Shown here: one piece after another, positions 53,983 to 62,540 of the stretch
How the letters are laid out: each line of letters starts with the position of its first letter
Position numbering within the stretch: position 1 is the first letter of the stretch
From: Bacillus sp. OK048
GTDB taxonomy: Bacteria > Bacillota > Bacilli > Bacillales > Cytobacillaceae
DNA: 64,000 nt
Direction of reading: 5' to 3'
Assembly: GCF_900103525.1 (NCBI RefSeq)
Contig: NZ_FNHN01000001.1
Coordinates: 374,958 to 438,957, forward strand
The notes under the pieces: model-generated
Database searches by the model: none
What the model saw: only the letters and a program-made list of their open reading frames with translations
Told to the model about the DNA's origin: nothing
Position numbers and translations under genes: made by a program

Positions 53983-54639
53983 TTAGTTATACATAGGGTG
54001 ATTGGAATCTACTGCTTGGGACACTCTTACTGCTTCGGCAACACGAAGTAAATGTCTTTCCATTAGATTTTTTGCCAATTTAGAGTCTTTTTCTTTTAAT
54101 GTATAGTAAATCATCCAATGCTCTGCTTGCGATTGTTTTCGTCTATCCTTTGAAAACAGTACAGATGGTTTGCCAACATAATTCAAGTAATCCCAGAGCT
54201 GTTTGGCAAGACTTAATGCATAGGTTAATTTAGCTGCTTCATAAATAGTCCGATGAAACTCAATATTAAGTGAGGAATATTCATCCACAGATATATCAGG
54301 ATTATCCATCGTCGTTAGGATTTCTTTCATATATGTAAGTTCTTCTTCGTTGAGTTTTTCTACTGCATGCTCCGTCATTAAGGCATCTAGATTGGCACAA
54401 ACCAATAAACGTTCTATCACGTCAGCTTGCTCCGGCCTTTTAACAAATACCCCAACTTGAGGAATAATTTCAAGAAAACCTTCTTGTTCAAGCTTAGCTA
54501 ATGCCTTGTGTACCGGGGTTCTGCTAATGTTCAAATGCGCTGTGACTTCATTGACATTGATAGCTGTTTCTGGTTCCCAAGTACCATCGATAATATGTGT
54601 TTTAATATAACGATAGGCTAAATCTATTTTCAATTTCAT
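53983..54639 (-). CDS. GntR-family (FCD) regulator of module 3
   Basis: A 218-residue GntR/FCD regulator. HTH: LAYRYIKTHIIDGTWEPETAINVNEVTAHLNISRTPVHKALAKLEQEGFLEI. FCD domain: NIEFHRTIYEAA, MIYYTLKEKDSKLAKNLMERHLLRVAEAV, with the metal-coordinating histidines in EFHRTIY and ERHLL. RBS GAGGGTGT. It sits between hydrolase 3 and monooxygenase 3, in the same orientation, so it is likely a local regulator of module 3. No clear operator was found. Confidence 0.82.
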   Translation of the reverse strand: MKLKIDLAYRYIKTHIIDGTWEPETAINVNEVTAHLNISRTPVHKALAKLEQEGFLEIIPQVGVFVKRPEQADVIERLLVCANLDALMTEHAVEKLNEEELTYMKEILTTMDNPDISVDEYSSLNIEFHRTIYEAAKLTYALSLAKQLWDYLNYVGKPSVLFSKDRRKQSQAEHWMIYYTLKEKDSKLAKNLMERHLLRVAEAVRVSQAVDSNHPMYN

Positions 54640-54719
54640 ACACCCTCGATTCTCTTATTGTTATCTTTCCCTCGAACAAACATAAGGGAATCAACGGTAT
54701 AGGAACAAGATGGATAATC

Positions 54720-55565
54720 TTATAATTCACCGTTGAAAAAGTCTGATGTTAGTTTAATAAATCTTTCCTTTTGCTCCACTTGTGCCCAATGTCCACACCG
54801 TTTGAAAATATGAAGCTGTGCATTTGGCAAATAATCCATTACATAAAGGCTGCTTTGCAGCGGTACAAATCGATCTTGATGTCCATGAATAAGTAAAATT
54901 TCTTGATCCATTTGCTTAAGGGCAGAAGGAGGCACAAGCATATCTGACAATTGTGATTTTGCGAAGTTTTCCTCATAAGATTTGCGAACATCCGGTCTTA
55001 AGAATAGCTCTAAACGTTCAGCAACGATTTTCTCGAGTTTATCCTCAAGAATACTTTTATCGTATAGGAACCAGCTTAGTAAATTTTTAAATGCCACTGG
55101 ATCTGGATCTTTATGGAAGTTTGCTAATTTAGCAAGTTCTGGGGTTGGTTCAGTTAAACCACCTCCGGCTCCCATCAATACCACTCGGTTGAATCTTTCT
55201 GGAGCATACATCATGAGGTGAAGTGCTATAACACCGCCAAGGGAGTTTCCAACTAAATGTGCTTTCCCAATCTCTAACGCATCCATAAGCTCAATTACTT
55301 GTTTTACCCTTATGTTCATCCATTCCGCCCCGTTTTTCGGGTAATTTTCTGGATGATCTGTATTTCCAAATCCGAAAATATCTGGAGCCACTACGTGAAA
55401 CTTTCCCTGAAAATGAGGAAGAATCTCCCGCCAATTTGACTGCGCACTTACCCCTGGTCCGCTTCCATGTAGAAATATAATGGTTTCAGAGGCAGGATCA
55501 CCACCTTGATTAATAAATGTTTGATAGTTTCCAGTTTGTATCTTCCGAGTTACAACTCCTGTCAT
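54720..55565 (-). CDS. Meta-cleavage C–C hydrolase, module 3
   Basis: A 281-residue alpha/beta hydrolase of the HsaD/BphD group. Oxyanion region HGSGPGVSAQSNW, nucleophile in GNSLGGVIAL, acidic residue in GHQDRFVPLQ, histidine in CGHWAQVEQK. The start at 55565 is chosen for GAGG nine bases upstream. A cre-like site with one mismatch lies 105 bases upstream. It precedes the GntR, monooxygenase and dioxygenase genes, and follows the transporter. Confidence 0.88.
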   Translation of the reverse strand: MTGVVTRKIQTGNYQTFINQGGDPASETIIFLHGSGPGVSAQSNWREILPHFQGKFHVVAPDIFGFGNTDHPENYPKNGAEWMNIRVKQVIELMDALEIGKAHLVGNSLGGVIALHLMMYAPERFNRVVLMGAGGGLTEPTPELAKLANFHKDPDPVAFKNLLSWFLYDKSILEDKLEKIVAERLELFLRPDVRKSYEENFAKSQLSDMLVPPSALKQMDQEILLIHGHQDRFVPLQSSLYVMDYLPNAQLHIFKRCGHWAQVEQKERFIKLTSDFFNGEL

Positions 55566-55669
55566 TCCTAAAAACCTCACTTTATAAAATAAAATTAAAA
55601 AGCATGCTTTTTCCCTTACTAAAATTTCAGTTTCATATTATCACTTTAACAATAGTGTAAATACCATTA

Positions 55670-55684
55670 AAAAAGCGCTTTCAT
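55670..55684. promoter_or_regulatory. cre-like site, hydrolase 3
   Basis: On the minus strand ATGAAAGCGCTTTTT fits WTGNAANCGNWNNCW except at one position. CcpA repression of module 3 is plausible. Confidence 0.55.
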
Positions 55685-55788
55685 TAACTAACTATAATTT
55701 TACTTACAGCATTCCCATTTGTCAATGAATTCAAAATATTTTTTGATTTCAGATTTCATCTCCTAAAAAACCTACTACAAAAAGAAAA

Positions 55789-55817
55789 GGATGTTACAAG
55801 AATTCTTCTGTAACACC
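55789..55817 (-). terminator. Terminator after the MFS gene
   Basis: GGATGTTACAAGAA / TTCTTCTGTAACACCC (one mismatch and a bulge), 11 bases beyond the transporter stop. Confidence 0.7.
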
Positions 55818-55827
55818 CCCTTATTAT

Positions 55828-57018
55828 TTAATGATTTAAAGTTGCCTCGATACCTTTTGTTGGTTTCTTTACAGCGATTGCCCAAATTACAGCTAGGACT
55901 ACTAAGCCACTTGCACTGACAGCCAATGGGAACCTGCCGATATCTTGGTTAAAAGTATTTTGGACAATTTGAAATCCAAATGGACCTAAGATGCCGCCTA
56001 ATCCTTGACCAACCACTACTAAACCAAATGCTGGCGGAGCGCCTGCAGGAGTTAGTTCAGAAACCTTCGTAAATACCCCTGGAAGTCCAATTCCCATCGC
56101 AAACCCACCGATAATACTACCAACAAAAATCATCGTTAACGTTGGTGAGAAATAACAGATAGCCATCCCTATTCCTGTTACTAAAACACCCACAGGTAGA
56201 TAATAGGTCGGAAGTGCATGTTTGATTTTTCCAAATAAGAATCCTGCAATCAGAGTACCAAAGGTAAACACTGAGATAGCCATTCCAGCTTCTGTAGCAT
56301 TACCTAACTGATCGCCCTGAATGACAACAGAAATATTTGTTACATAACCAAAAATCAACCCAGAATAAAATACTTGCCCTAAGCATACCCAATAAATTGC
56401 TTTTGGGAATTTTACCTTTACGTTAGCATGGGCAGCTTCTGGTACCTGCTTTTTTTCAGGTTCAGGTAAATATAGGAGTGTTATCACTAAAATCCAAATT
56501 GGGAAAAGGTAGGTTAAGAAGCCATACTGCCAGCCAAAGGAATCTGCTAAAATCCCACCACCTAATTGGAAGAAAATCGCCCCAATACATGCTACAGTAG
56601 AAGTCCCAAAACCAATCAAGAAGTCTCTTTCTCTACCATCAAAGAAATCTGTGATGACATCCACCGATAATGGCATTGTAATTCCAACTCCAAGACCTAA
56701 AAGGCCTCTCAACGCAATAATAAGTGGAAGACTGTCAATAAAAGTAGGAAGCGTTCCACCTATAATGAATAAGGTCAAGCCTACGAACAGGAGCGTTTTC
56801 TTCTTAAATACCTTTGTAAGCTTTCCATAAAAGAGTGCAGGGATGATTTGTATTAGACCTGGAAAAGTCGCCACCAACATGACAATTGTCGGATCGTAGT
56901 CTGGAAATGCCTTAATAATGTCAGCCATTATCGATCCTGCTACACCAGCAGCAACATCTTGGAATGCTAAAATGACGACCAAAAATTTAAGCATGTTTTT
57001 ACTGATATTTTTTGCCAT
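55828..57018 (-). CDS. MFS transporter, probable aromatic-acid or catabolite importer
   Basis: A 396-residue major facilitator protein. Roughly 12 hydrophobic helices are visible, with the loop 2-3 region FYGKLTKVFKKKTLLFVG (MFS signature-like) and the mid-protein loop LPEPEKKQVPEAAHANVKVK between the two six-helix bundles. The second half has GSIIGGFAMGIGLPGV. RBS GGGGAGGATAA. It lies at the upstream end of module 3, with a perfect cre-type site 68 bases upstream. Substrate assignment rests on context only. Confidence 0.8.
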   Translation of the reverse strand: MAKNISKNMLKFLVVILAFQDVAAGVAGSIMADIIKAFPDYDPTIVMLVATFPGLIQIIPALFYGKLTKVFKKKTLLFVGLTLFIIGGTLPTFIDSLPLIIALRGLLGLGVGITMPLSVDVITDFFDGRERDFLIGFGTSTVACIGAIFFQLGGGILADSFGWQYGFLTYLFPIWILVITLLYLPEPEKKQVPEAAHANVKVKFPKAIYWVCLGQVFYSGLIFGYVTNISVVIQGDQLGNATEAGMAISVFTFGTLIAGFLFGKIKHALPTYYLPVGVLVTGIGMAICYFSPTLTMIFVGSIIGGFAMGIGLPGVFTKVSELTPAGAPPAFGLVVVGQGLGGILGPFGFQIVQNTFNQDIGRFPLAVSASGLVVLAVIWAIAVKKPTKGIEATLNH

Positions 57019-57570
57019 TTTTTATCCTCCCCTGGTTTTGGTTTATCCATCTTTACATGAAACTTCCTTTGTAAAAAGAAGCCCATTGAAACCGTTTTCA
57101 TTTTAAAAAGAATAATACCTCCGCTGCTATTGTGGCCATCAATAACAACCTCCTAAAATTTAAGGTTACTAAACCTAAAATTTTAATCTTCTATTTTTTA
57201 CGTTTTTACCGGTTCAAATCGTAAAAAATGCGTAATCCATTGCTAACTGTAATTTTACAGACGTGAAATATACTTGTCAATATTTTCATAATATTTAATA
57301 TATTCTGGACAATTACTTACAGATTATCCTTATAAAACTAAAAAACTCGCGAAAATTTCAACGTTTTTTAGTTAATTTTTTTCTAATTTTCATCTTATTT
57401 TTCCTTACAATAGCTCCCTACTATTGCGTACCGCCTAAAATTTCACTTCTACGAAATTATGTAACCGCCTACATTATTATTGTTCAAAAACATTTAAAGA
57501 ATTTAAAGTAATTTCATTTAAAATATTTGAAAATATGTTATATTCTAATAAATAAAAAAGGAGTGAGAAA
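57019..57570. other. MFS–serC intergenic region with repeated CTAAAATTT
   Basis: About 550 bases of AT-rich DNA between the leftward transporter and rightward serC. It holds CTAAAATTT at 57153-57161, 57175-57183 and 57435-57443, the half of the 16-bp palindrome found at 45984 and 49661. No gene. Confidence 0.4.
57086..57100. promoter_or_regulatory. cre-like site before the MFS transporter
   Basis: TTGAAACCGTTTTCA fits all positions of WTGNAANCGNWNNCW and is a near-perfect palindrome, 68 bases upstream of the start. Confidence 0.65.
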
Positions 57571-58668
57571 ATGAATTCACTAATACAGCGTGCCTATAAT
57601 TTTAATGCTGGTCCATCCGCCCTTCCGCTTGATGTTCTTGAAAAGGCCAAAGAGGAACTTGTTGATTTTCGAGGCACAGGTATGTCTGTCATGGAGCTTA
57701 GTCACCGGAGTGCAGCCTATGAAGAGGTACATAATCATGCGATTGCTCTTCTAAAAGAATTATTATTGATCCCAGACAATTATGAAGTCCTCTTTTTGCA
57801 AGGTGGCGGAAGTCTACAATTTTCAATGGTCCCCATGAACTTTTTAAAGCCTGGAGAAAAAGCGGGTTATATTATGACAGGTTCTTGGTCAGAAAAAGCT
57901 TTTTCCGAGGCAAAATTATTCGGGGCTCCTTATCATGTTGCGAGTACGAAAGAGGGTCAATATCGTCGGATCCCACAATTTGATGAATTATTCTATAATT
58001 CTACAGATGCCTATATTCATTTAACATCTAATAACACCATTTACGGCACTCAGTGGAAGGACTTTCCAAATACTGGAGATATACCTTTAATTGCAGATAT
58101 GTCTAGTGATATCTTATCCAAGCCATTTGATGTCAGCAAATTTTCATTAATTTACGCTGGAGCCCAAAAAAATCTTGGCCCTTCCGGTGTTACGGTGGCA
58201 ATTATTCGTAAAGATTTAATTGAAAAAGCCAACCCTAACATTCCAACAATGTTAAAATATAGTACCCATTCCAAAAACAACTCTTTATATAACACACCTC
58301 CGACATTTGGAATCTATATGCTTGGTGAAGTGTTAAGCTGGATAAAAGACTTAGGCGGGATAAATGCACTAACCAAACGGAATGAACAAAAAGCTCAAGT
58401 TATTTATGACGCCATCGACCAAAGCAATGGATTTTATGTTGGCCATGCTGAAGTTGACAGCCGTTCTCTGATGAACATCACTTTCCGGGTAAATGATGAA
58501 GAATTGGAGAAAAAATTATTAGCAGAAGCAAAAAAGGAAGGGTTTGTCGGTGTAAACGGTCATCGTTCTGTTGGAGGCTGCCGAGCATCTACCTATAATG
58601 CTGTTCCATACGAAACGTGTAAGGCATTCAGCGAATTCATGACTCAATTTCAAACTGTTAATCAATAA
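57571..58668 (+). CDS. serC: Phosphoserine aminotransferase
   Basis: A 365-residue PLP enzyme of serine biosynthesis: 3-phosphohydroxypyruvate plus glutamate to phosphoserine. Hallmarks: YNFNAGPSALPLDVLEKAKEEL, VMELSHRSAAYEEVHNHA, LFLQGGGSLQFSMVPMNFL, HLTSNNTIYGTQW and the PLP-lysine site YAGAQKNLGPSGV. RBS AAAAAAGGAGTGAG. Monocistronic and convergent with the kinase-like gene; they share a bidirectional terminator. Housekeeping, and it marks the edge of the aromatic island. Confidence 0.96.
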   Translation: MNSLIQRAYNFNAGPSALPLDVLEKAKEELVDFRGTGMSVMELSHRSAAYEEVHNHAIALLKELLLIPDNYEVLFLQGGGSLQFSMVPMNFLKPGEKAGYIMTGSWSEKAFSEAKLFGAPYHVASTKEGQYRRIPQFDELFYNSTDAYIHLTSNNTIYGTQWKDFPNTGDIPLIADMSSDILSKPFDVSKFSLIYAGAQKNLGPSGVTVAIIRKDLIEKANPNIPTMLKYSTHSKNNSLYNTPPTFGIYMLGEVLSWIKDLGGINALTKRNEQKAQVIYDAIDQSNGFYVGHAEVDSRSLMNITFRVNDEELEKKLLAEAKKEGFVGVNGHRSVGGCRASTYNAVPYETCKAFSEFMTQFQTVNQ

Positions 58669-58673
58669 ATATT

Positions 58674-58706
58674 AAAAGGAAATATATGATATTTATATAT
58701 TTCCTT
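58674..58706. terminator. Bidirectional terminator between serC and the kinase-like gene
   Basis: AAAAGGAAATATAT / ATATATTTCCTTTT. It covers the end of the kinase-like gene. Confidence 0.75.
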
Positions 58707-59343
58707 TTTTTATTTTTCGAAATAGACGATATCCCTTTCTAACACCGTTAACGATAAAGTAAGGAATCCTTGGGTGATACTTATATAGAAATGGCAGGTA
58801 AATTTTGTAATAGGCTGTTTTCAGATCATCCCACTTACGGCAGTTACCTTGCTTATAAAAATCTGAAACATCGACGATATACCCTCTTCCATTGCTCATC
58901 ACCACATTTTTCCCATGGACATCAAACGGGTTAAGCCCCACTGACCGAGCATAAGCGATCCCCTCATCCACATCCTTAATCACAGATTCTGGTATAGGTA
59001 TCCCCTTAACAGCTGCGTCAAATAGGTTAATTCCATCTATCCTCTTTAAAATCAAATAATTATCTCCATGGTCAATGAGTGAGGAAAAGGATTCGTGATT
59101 GCCCAATTTCTTATAAACTTCTACTTCCCTTTTTAATTCCTCAGGTTTTCTTCCATATACCTTTACAACCCACTTAGGATTGGATTGATGTAGGAAGACA
59201 CCTGCATAATTCCCACTACCAATTGTCTTCCAAGTATTTGAGATATTTTTCACAATAATTGGATCAAAGGGTCCTTCTGTTTTTAGGTTGATATTGGGTA
59301 ATAATTCGTTACCAATTAATCTTATATATTTCTCTATTTTCAT
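58693..59343 (-). CDS. Small protein-kinase-like protein (YrzF-like)
   Basis: A 216-residue minimal kinase fold. VVKVYGR carries the probable ATP lysine, LKREVEVYKKLGNH the helix-C glutamate, FDVHGKNVVM replaces the HxDxxxxN catalytic loop, and VDVSDF stands in place of DFG. The C-terminus is basic (RKGYRLFRKIKKGN). It resembles B. subtilis YrzF, annotated as a serine/threonine kinase without firm substrate. Start ATG at 59343 after AGAGGTGTG. Function unproved. Confidence 0.62.
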   Translation of the reverse strand: MKIEKYIRLIGNELLPNINLKTEGPFDPIIVKNISNTWKTIGSGNYAGVFLHQSNPKWVVKVYGRKPEELKREVEVYKKLGNHESFSSLIDHGDNYLILKRIDGINLFDAAVKGIPIPESVIKDVDEGIAYARSVGLNPFDVHGKNVVMSNGRGYIVDVSDFYKQGNCRKWDDLKTAYYKIYLPFLYKYHPRIPYFIVNGVRKGYRLFRKIKKGNI

Positions 59344-59549
59344 GTTCACACACCTCTGAACGAAACGAATGAAGTCACTCTATATTTAAGTATACATTCG
59401 ATATACAATTAGAGTAGATAAAATATTCTCTATTTTTCAAAAAAGTTCATCTATATATTTTTTACTTTAAAAGAGGTTTTAAGACCAGAAAGGAAAAAAC
59501 CAGGGGTAATAATTCTCCTGGTTTTGCCAATTCTTAAAAAAAAGAAAAA

Positions 59550-59573
59550 ACTAGGAAGTAAAGACTTCCTAGT
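59550..59573 (-). terminator. cotE terminator
   Basis: ACTAGGAAGT (59550-59559) / ACTTCCTAGT (59564-59573), followed by A-rich sequence that gives a U-run on the minus strand. A second hairpin (CCAGG/CCTGG) lies beyond. Confidence 0.8.
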
Positions 59574-59577
59574 ATGT

Positions 59578-60123
59578 TTATTCCTCTTCGACTCCGAGTA
59601 AGAAATCTGGATTTAACTCCTCGAATTCCTCGTCGTCAACATCCAATCCCCAATCATCGTCATTGTCCTTGCAACCGTGTGGATTAATGGCGACACAAAC
59701 TTTCGTTTCACCAATGACTTCCACTAGGAATTCCCTTTCAACATGGACAATGATCCGATTTCCATTAGGGGAGATAACTGCTTCACAACAATTAGGCTGC
59801 TGCAGGACGCGAGCACAAATTTCATTGTCATCCAAGCAATCATTGTCACGATACTTTAACTTAATGACATCACAGTATTGGACCTTTTCGGTAACAACTT
59901 CTGTTCTGGTATTGTCATTAAATGAATACCAAACGTTGATGTCATACGAGCCGTGTATCTCTACAGTTTTGCCGACTTTTTTCGCGTTGTATTTATGGTT
60001 GATAATCCAACATCCAAGAATGCTTGTTGGACTATGTGCCGGGCTAATCGTATGATTGGACTGGGTGAATTTACGCCCTTTCGCTACTACGGCCTTCGTA
60101 ATTATCTCTCTGTATTCTCCCAT
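59578..60123 (-). CDS. cotE: Outer spore coat morphogenetic protein CotE
   Basis: A 181-residue CotE. The N-terminus [20 protein letters not shown] matches CotE almost residue for residue. It is followed by SHTISP-like text, [50 protein letters not shown] and [19 protein letters not shown]. The acidic tail ([22 protein letters not shown]) is retained. CotE assembles the outer coat around the forespore and recruits many coat proteins. Start at 60123 with GAGGAGG upstream. In many bacilli mutS follows; here a kinase-like gene and serC do. Confidence 0.95.
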   Translation of the reverse strand: MGEYREIITKAVVAKGRKFTQSNHTISPAHSPTSILGCWIINHKYNAKKVGKTVEIHGSYDINVWYSFNDNTRTEVVTEKVQYCDVIKLKYRDNDCLDDNEICARVLQQPNCCEAVISPNGNRIIVHVEREFLVEVIGETKVCVAINPHGCKDNDDDWGLDVDDEEFEELNPDFLLGVEEE

Positions 60124-60308
60124 TTCGCGCGAACCCTCCTCATTCATTTTCATTTCATCCTATGCTAGATTTTTGACTAGTGTGAGAAATATTTCTGTGA
60201 ATACTGGATAAAAGTTTAGTCATAATTCATTTTATGCGGGAGTTTAAGGTAGGTTCCAATTAGGCAAGTACTTTAAGTGGAGAAGGATTATTAAAAAAGG
60301 ACAAAAAA

Positions 60309-60333
60309 AGTCGGGCTTTTTAAAAGCCCGACT
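60309..60333 (-). terminator. Terminator after ricA
   Basis: AGTCGGGCTTTT / AAAAGCCCGACT around a T, with a run of A before it (U-run on the minus strand). Separates ricA from cotE. Confidence 0.85.
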
Positions 60334-60341
60334 CCCGTTAC

Positions 60342-60803
60342 TTAATGTTCGTGATTGTGATCATGGTCATGATCATGATTTCCACATGACCCGCCATTTT
60401 GTAGACTTGCTCCTGTTTCTCCGCGTAAAACATCTCCGCCAGTTGATTCAATAATCACATCTGTTACCTTATTAGAGATTGTAGTCGCAATTAACTGGAG
60501 TAATTCATTTACTTCAATTTGAGACTGTTTAAATTCTTGAACAACTGGAATGTCATCCAGTTCCTGTTCGATAGAAGCAATTTTAGCTTCCACTTTTTTC
60601 AATGCCTCTGGTTTTCCGTAATGTTGTAAATTAACAGCTTGCTTTTGCAATCCCTTAATATCTGAAATTAACGTACTGACCTTTGGATTGACGTGAATTT
60701 GTGCTTCCGCACGTTTGAAGAAATCAACTTCCTCAGTATCTGCTATCATATGTGCTAATTCTTGAGCCCGAGTGATGATGTCGTTTTTTGTGTATTTAGC
60801 CAA
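60342..60803 (-). CDS. ricA: RicA (YmcA), RNA-maturation/biofilm Y-complex protein
   Basis: A 153-residue YmcA/RicA of the YlbF/YmcA family. It shows DIITRAQELAHMIADTEEVDFFKRAEAQIHVNPKVS, LQKQAVNLQHYGKPEALKKVEAKI and VVQEFKQSQIEVNELLQLIATTIS. With YlbF and YaaT it forms the Fe-S complex that assists RNase Y maturation of operon mRNAs and is needed for competence, biofilm and sporulation. Start TTG. The C-terminus is unusual: after SCGNHDHDH it continues DHNHEH, a metal-binding-like His/Asp tail. Confidence 0.92.
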   Translation of the reverse strand: MAKYTKNDIITRAQELAHMIADTEEVDFFKRAEAQIHVNPKVSTLISDIKGLQKQAVNLQHYGKPEALKKVEAKIASIEQELDDIPVVQEFKQSQIEVNELLQLIATTISNKVTDVIIESTGGDVLRGETGASLQNGGSCGNHDHDHDHNHEH

Positions 60804-60804
60804 C

Positions 60805-62349
60805 TTACTTCACCTCTACTGTTTCTATTTCTTCCACCATTTCTCCGTTTAATGACCATGTTTTTGCGTCAGTAATTCTCACCTTTACAATCTTACCAAT
60901 AGCAGATTTAGGTGCGACAAAATTTACAAGCTTGCTCCTAGATGTGTATCCTGCAAGGACATCAGGATTGTTCTTGCTTTCCCCTTCAACAAGAACGTCT
61001 ACAATTTGACCTTTATGCCTTTTCATTGCTACAGCTGAAAGCTCGTTAACTAACGCATTTAAACGCTGTAAACGTTCCTTCTTTACCTCCATTGGAACAT
61101 TATCCTGCATTTTTGCCGCTGGTGTACCTTCTCGAGGTGAATAGATATACGTATATGCAAGTTCAAAGCCCACTTCTCGATATAACGATAATGTTTCTTC
61201 AAATTGTTCATCCGTTTCATTCGGGTAACCAACGATAATATCAGTGGTGAATGCAACGCTTGGAATAGCTGCTTTAATTTTGCGTACCAGCTCTAAATAC
61301 TGTTCTCTCGTGTATTTACGAGCCATAATTTTTAATACATCAGTAGAACCGGATTGAACAGGTAGGTGGATATGATCCATTAAGTTTCCGCCTTTTGCAA
61401 GGACCTCAATCAAGTGATCATCAAAATCACGTGGATGACTTGTCATAAAACGAATACGAGGAATATCAATCTTCTGTAATTCTTCAAATAGGTTTCCAAG
61501 ACCATAGTTCAATCCCTCTAGATCTTTTCCATATGCATTTACGTTTTGGCCTAATAGAGTGACCTCTTGGTATCCTTGTGCTGCTAAATGACGCACTTCT
61601 TGGATAATCTCTTCAGGGCGACGGCTTCGTTCTTTACCACGTGTAAACGGAACAATACAATAGGTACAGAACTTATCACAACCGTACATGATATTAACCC
61701 ATGCCTTAATATTGCCGCGTCGTACTCTTGGAAGGTTTTCAATGACGTCACCTTCTTTAGACCACACTTCAACAACCATTTCTTTCGACATGTATGCTTC
61801 ATGTAAAATATTTGGCAGGCGATGAATGTTATGCGTACCAAAAATCATATCAACCTGATTATAGGTTTTAAGAATCTTATTAACTACAGATTCCTCCTGT
61901 GACATACAACCACAAACACCTAATAATAAATCTGGCTTTTCCAACTTCAAATGCTTTAAATGTCCTAGTTCACCGAACACTTTATTTTCTGCATTCTCAC
62001 GGATTGCACATGTATTTAGTAGAATAACATTGGCATCCTCTGTGGAATCTGTTGGCTCATATCCTAATGCCAAAAAGATCCCTGCCATCACCTCGGTATC
62101 ATGTTCATTCATTTGACATCCATAGGTACGAATATAGAATTTACGTCCTTCTCCCATGTTGCGAAATTCTTCTGGAATAGAGAAATCGTTATGATACTTC
62201 ACTTCTTCTTTACCGCGTTTTTTAGCATCCTTTAAAGAAGGTGCTGTAATGACTTGCTCAAAGTACTTGCTGTAATCCTTGGCGGATTTTTTGTCCGAAG
62301 AATTAGCAGTTTCGATTTGTTGAGCTTCTAAACGTTGTTTTTCATTCAT
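60805..62349 (-). CDS. miaB: tRNA-2-methylthio-N6-dimethylallyladenosine synthase MiaB
   Basis: A 514-residue radical SAM methylthiotransferase. The N-terminal UPF0004 domain has [20 protein letters not shown] with three Fe-S cysteines ([28 protein letters not shown]). The radical SAM cluster is [17 protein letters not shown]. The C-terminal TRAM domain is near [12 protein letters not shown]. The start at 62349 follows AAAGGAG; the longer upstream frame is not coding. One base before the ricA start, and the two are coupled. Housekeeping. Confidence 0.95.
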   Translation of the reverse strand: MNEKQRLEAQQIETANSSDKKSAKDYSKYFEQVITAPSLKDAKKRGKEEVKYHNDFSIPEEFRNMGEGRKFYIRTYGCQMNEHDTEVMAGIFLALGYEPTDSTEDANVILLNTCAIRENAENKVFGELGHLKHLKLEKPDLLLGVCGCMSQEESVVNKILKTYNQVDMIFGTHNIHRLPNILHEAYMSKEMVVEVWSKEGDVIENLPRVRRGNIKAWVNIMYGCDKFCTYCIVPFTRGKERSRRPEEIIQEVRHLAAQGYQEVTLLGQNVNAYGKDLEGLNYGLGNLFEELQKIDIPRIRFMTSHPRDFDDHLIEVLAKGGNLMDHIHLPVQSGSTDVLKIMARKYTREQYLELVRKIKAAIPSVAFTTDIIVGYPNETDEQFEETLSLYREVGFELAYTYIYSPREGTPAAKMQDNVPMEVKKERLQRLNALVNELSAVAMKRHKGQIVDVLVEGESKNNPDVLAGYTSRSKLVNFVAPKSAIGKIVKVRITDAKTWSLNGEMVEEIETVEVK

Positions 62350-62498
62350 CCGTAAAAAATCTCCTTTCGAACAATTAGAAAATTTGACTATGAATATTTT
62401 TAAAGGTAATTTTTCCCTTGTACTAGTGTATAAGAAACCGCCTGACACACATCCGCACATTATTATAGTATAAAGGTTAATAGGTTTGAAAACAATAG

Positions 62499-62529
62499 AA
62501 AATCCCGTAGCAGACGACTACGGGATTTT
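62499..62529 (-). terminator. korB terminator
   Basis: AAAATCCCGTAG / CTACGGGATTTT, 12 bases after the korB stop. Confidence 0.85.
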
Positions 62530-62540
62530 TGCGATACCTA

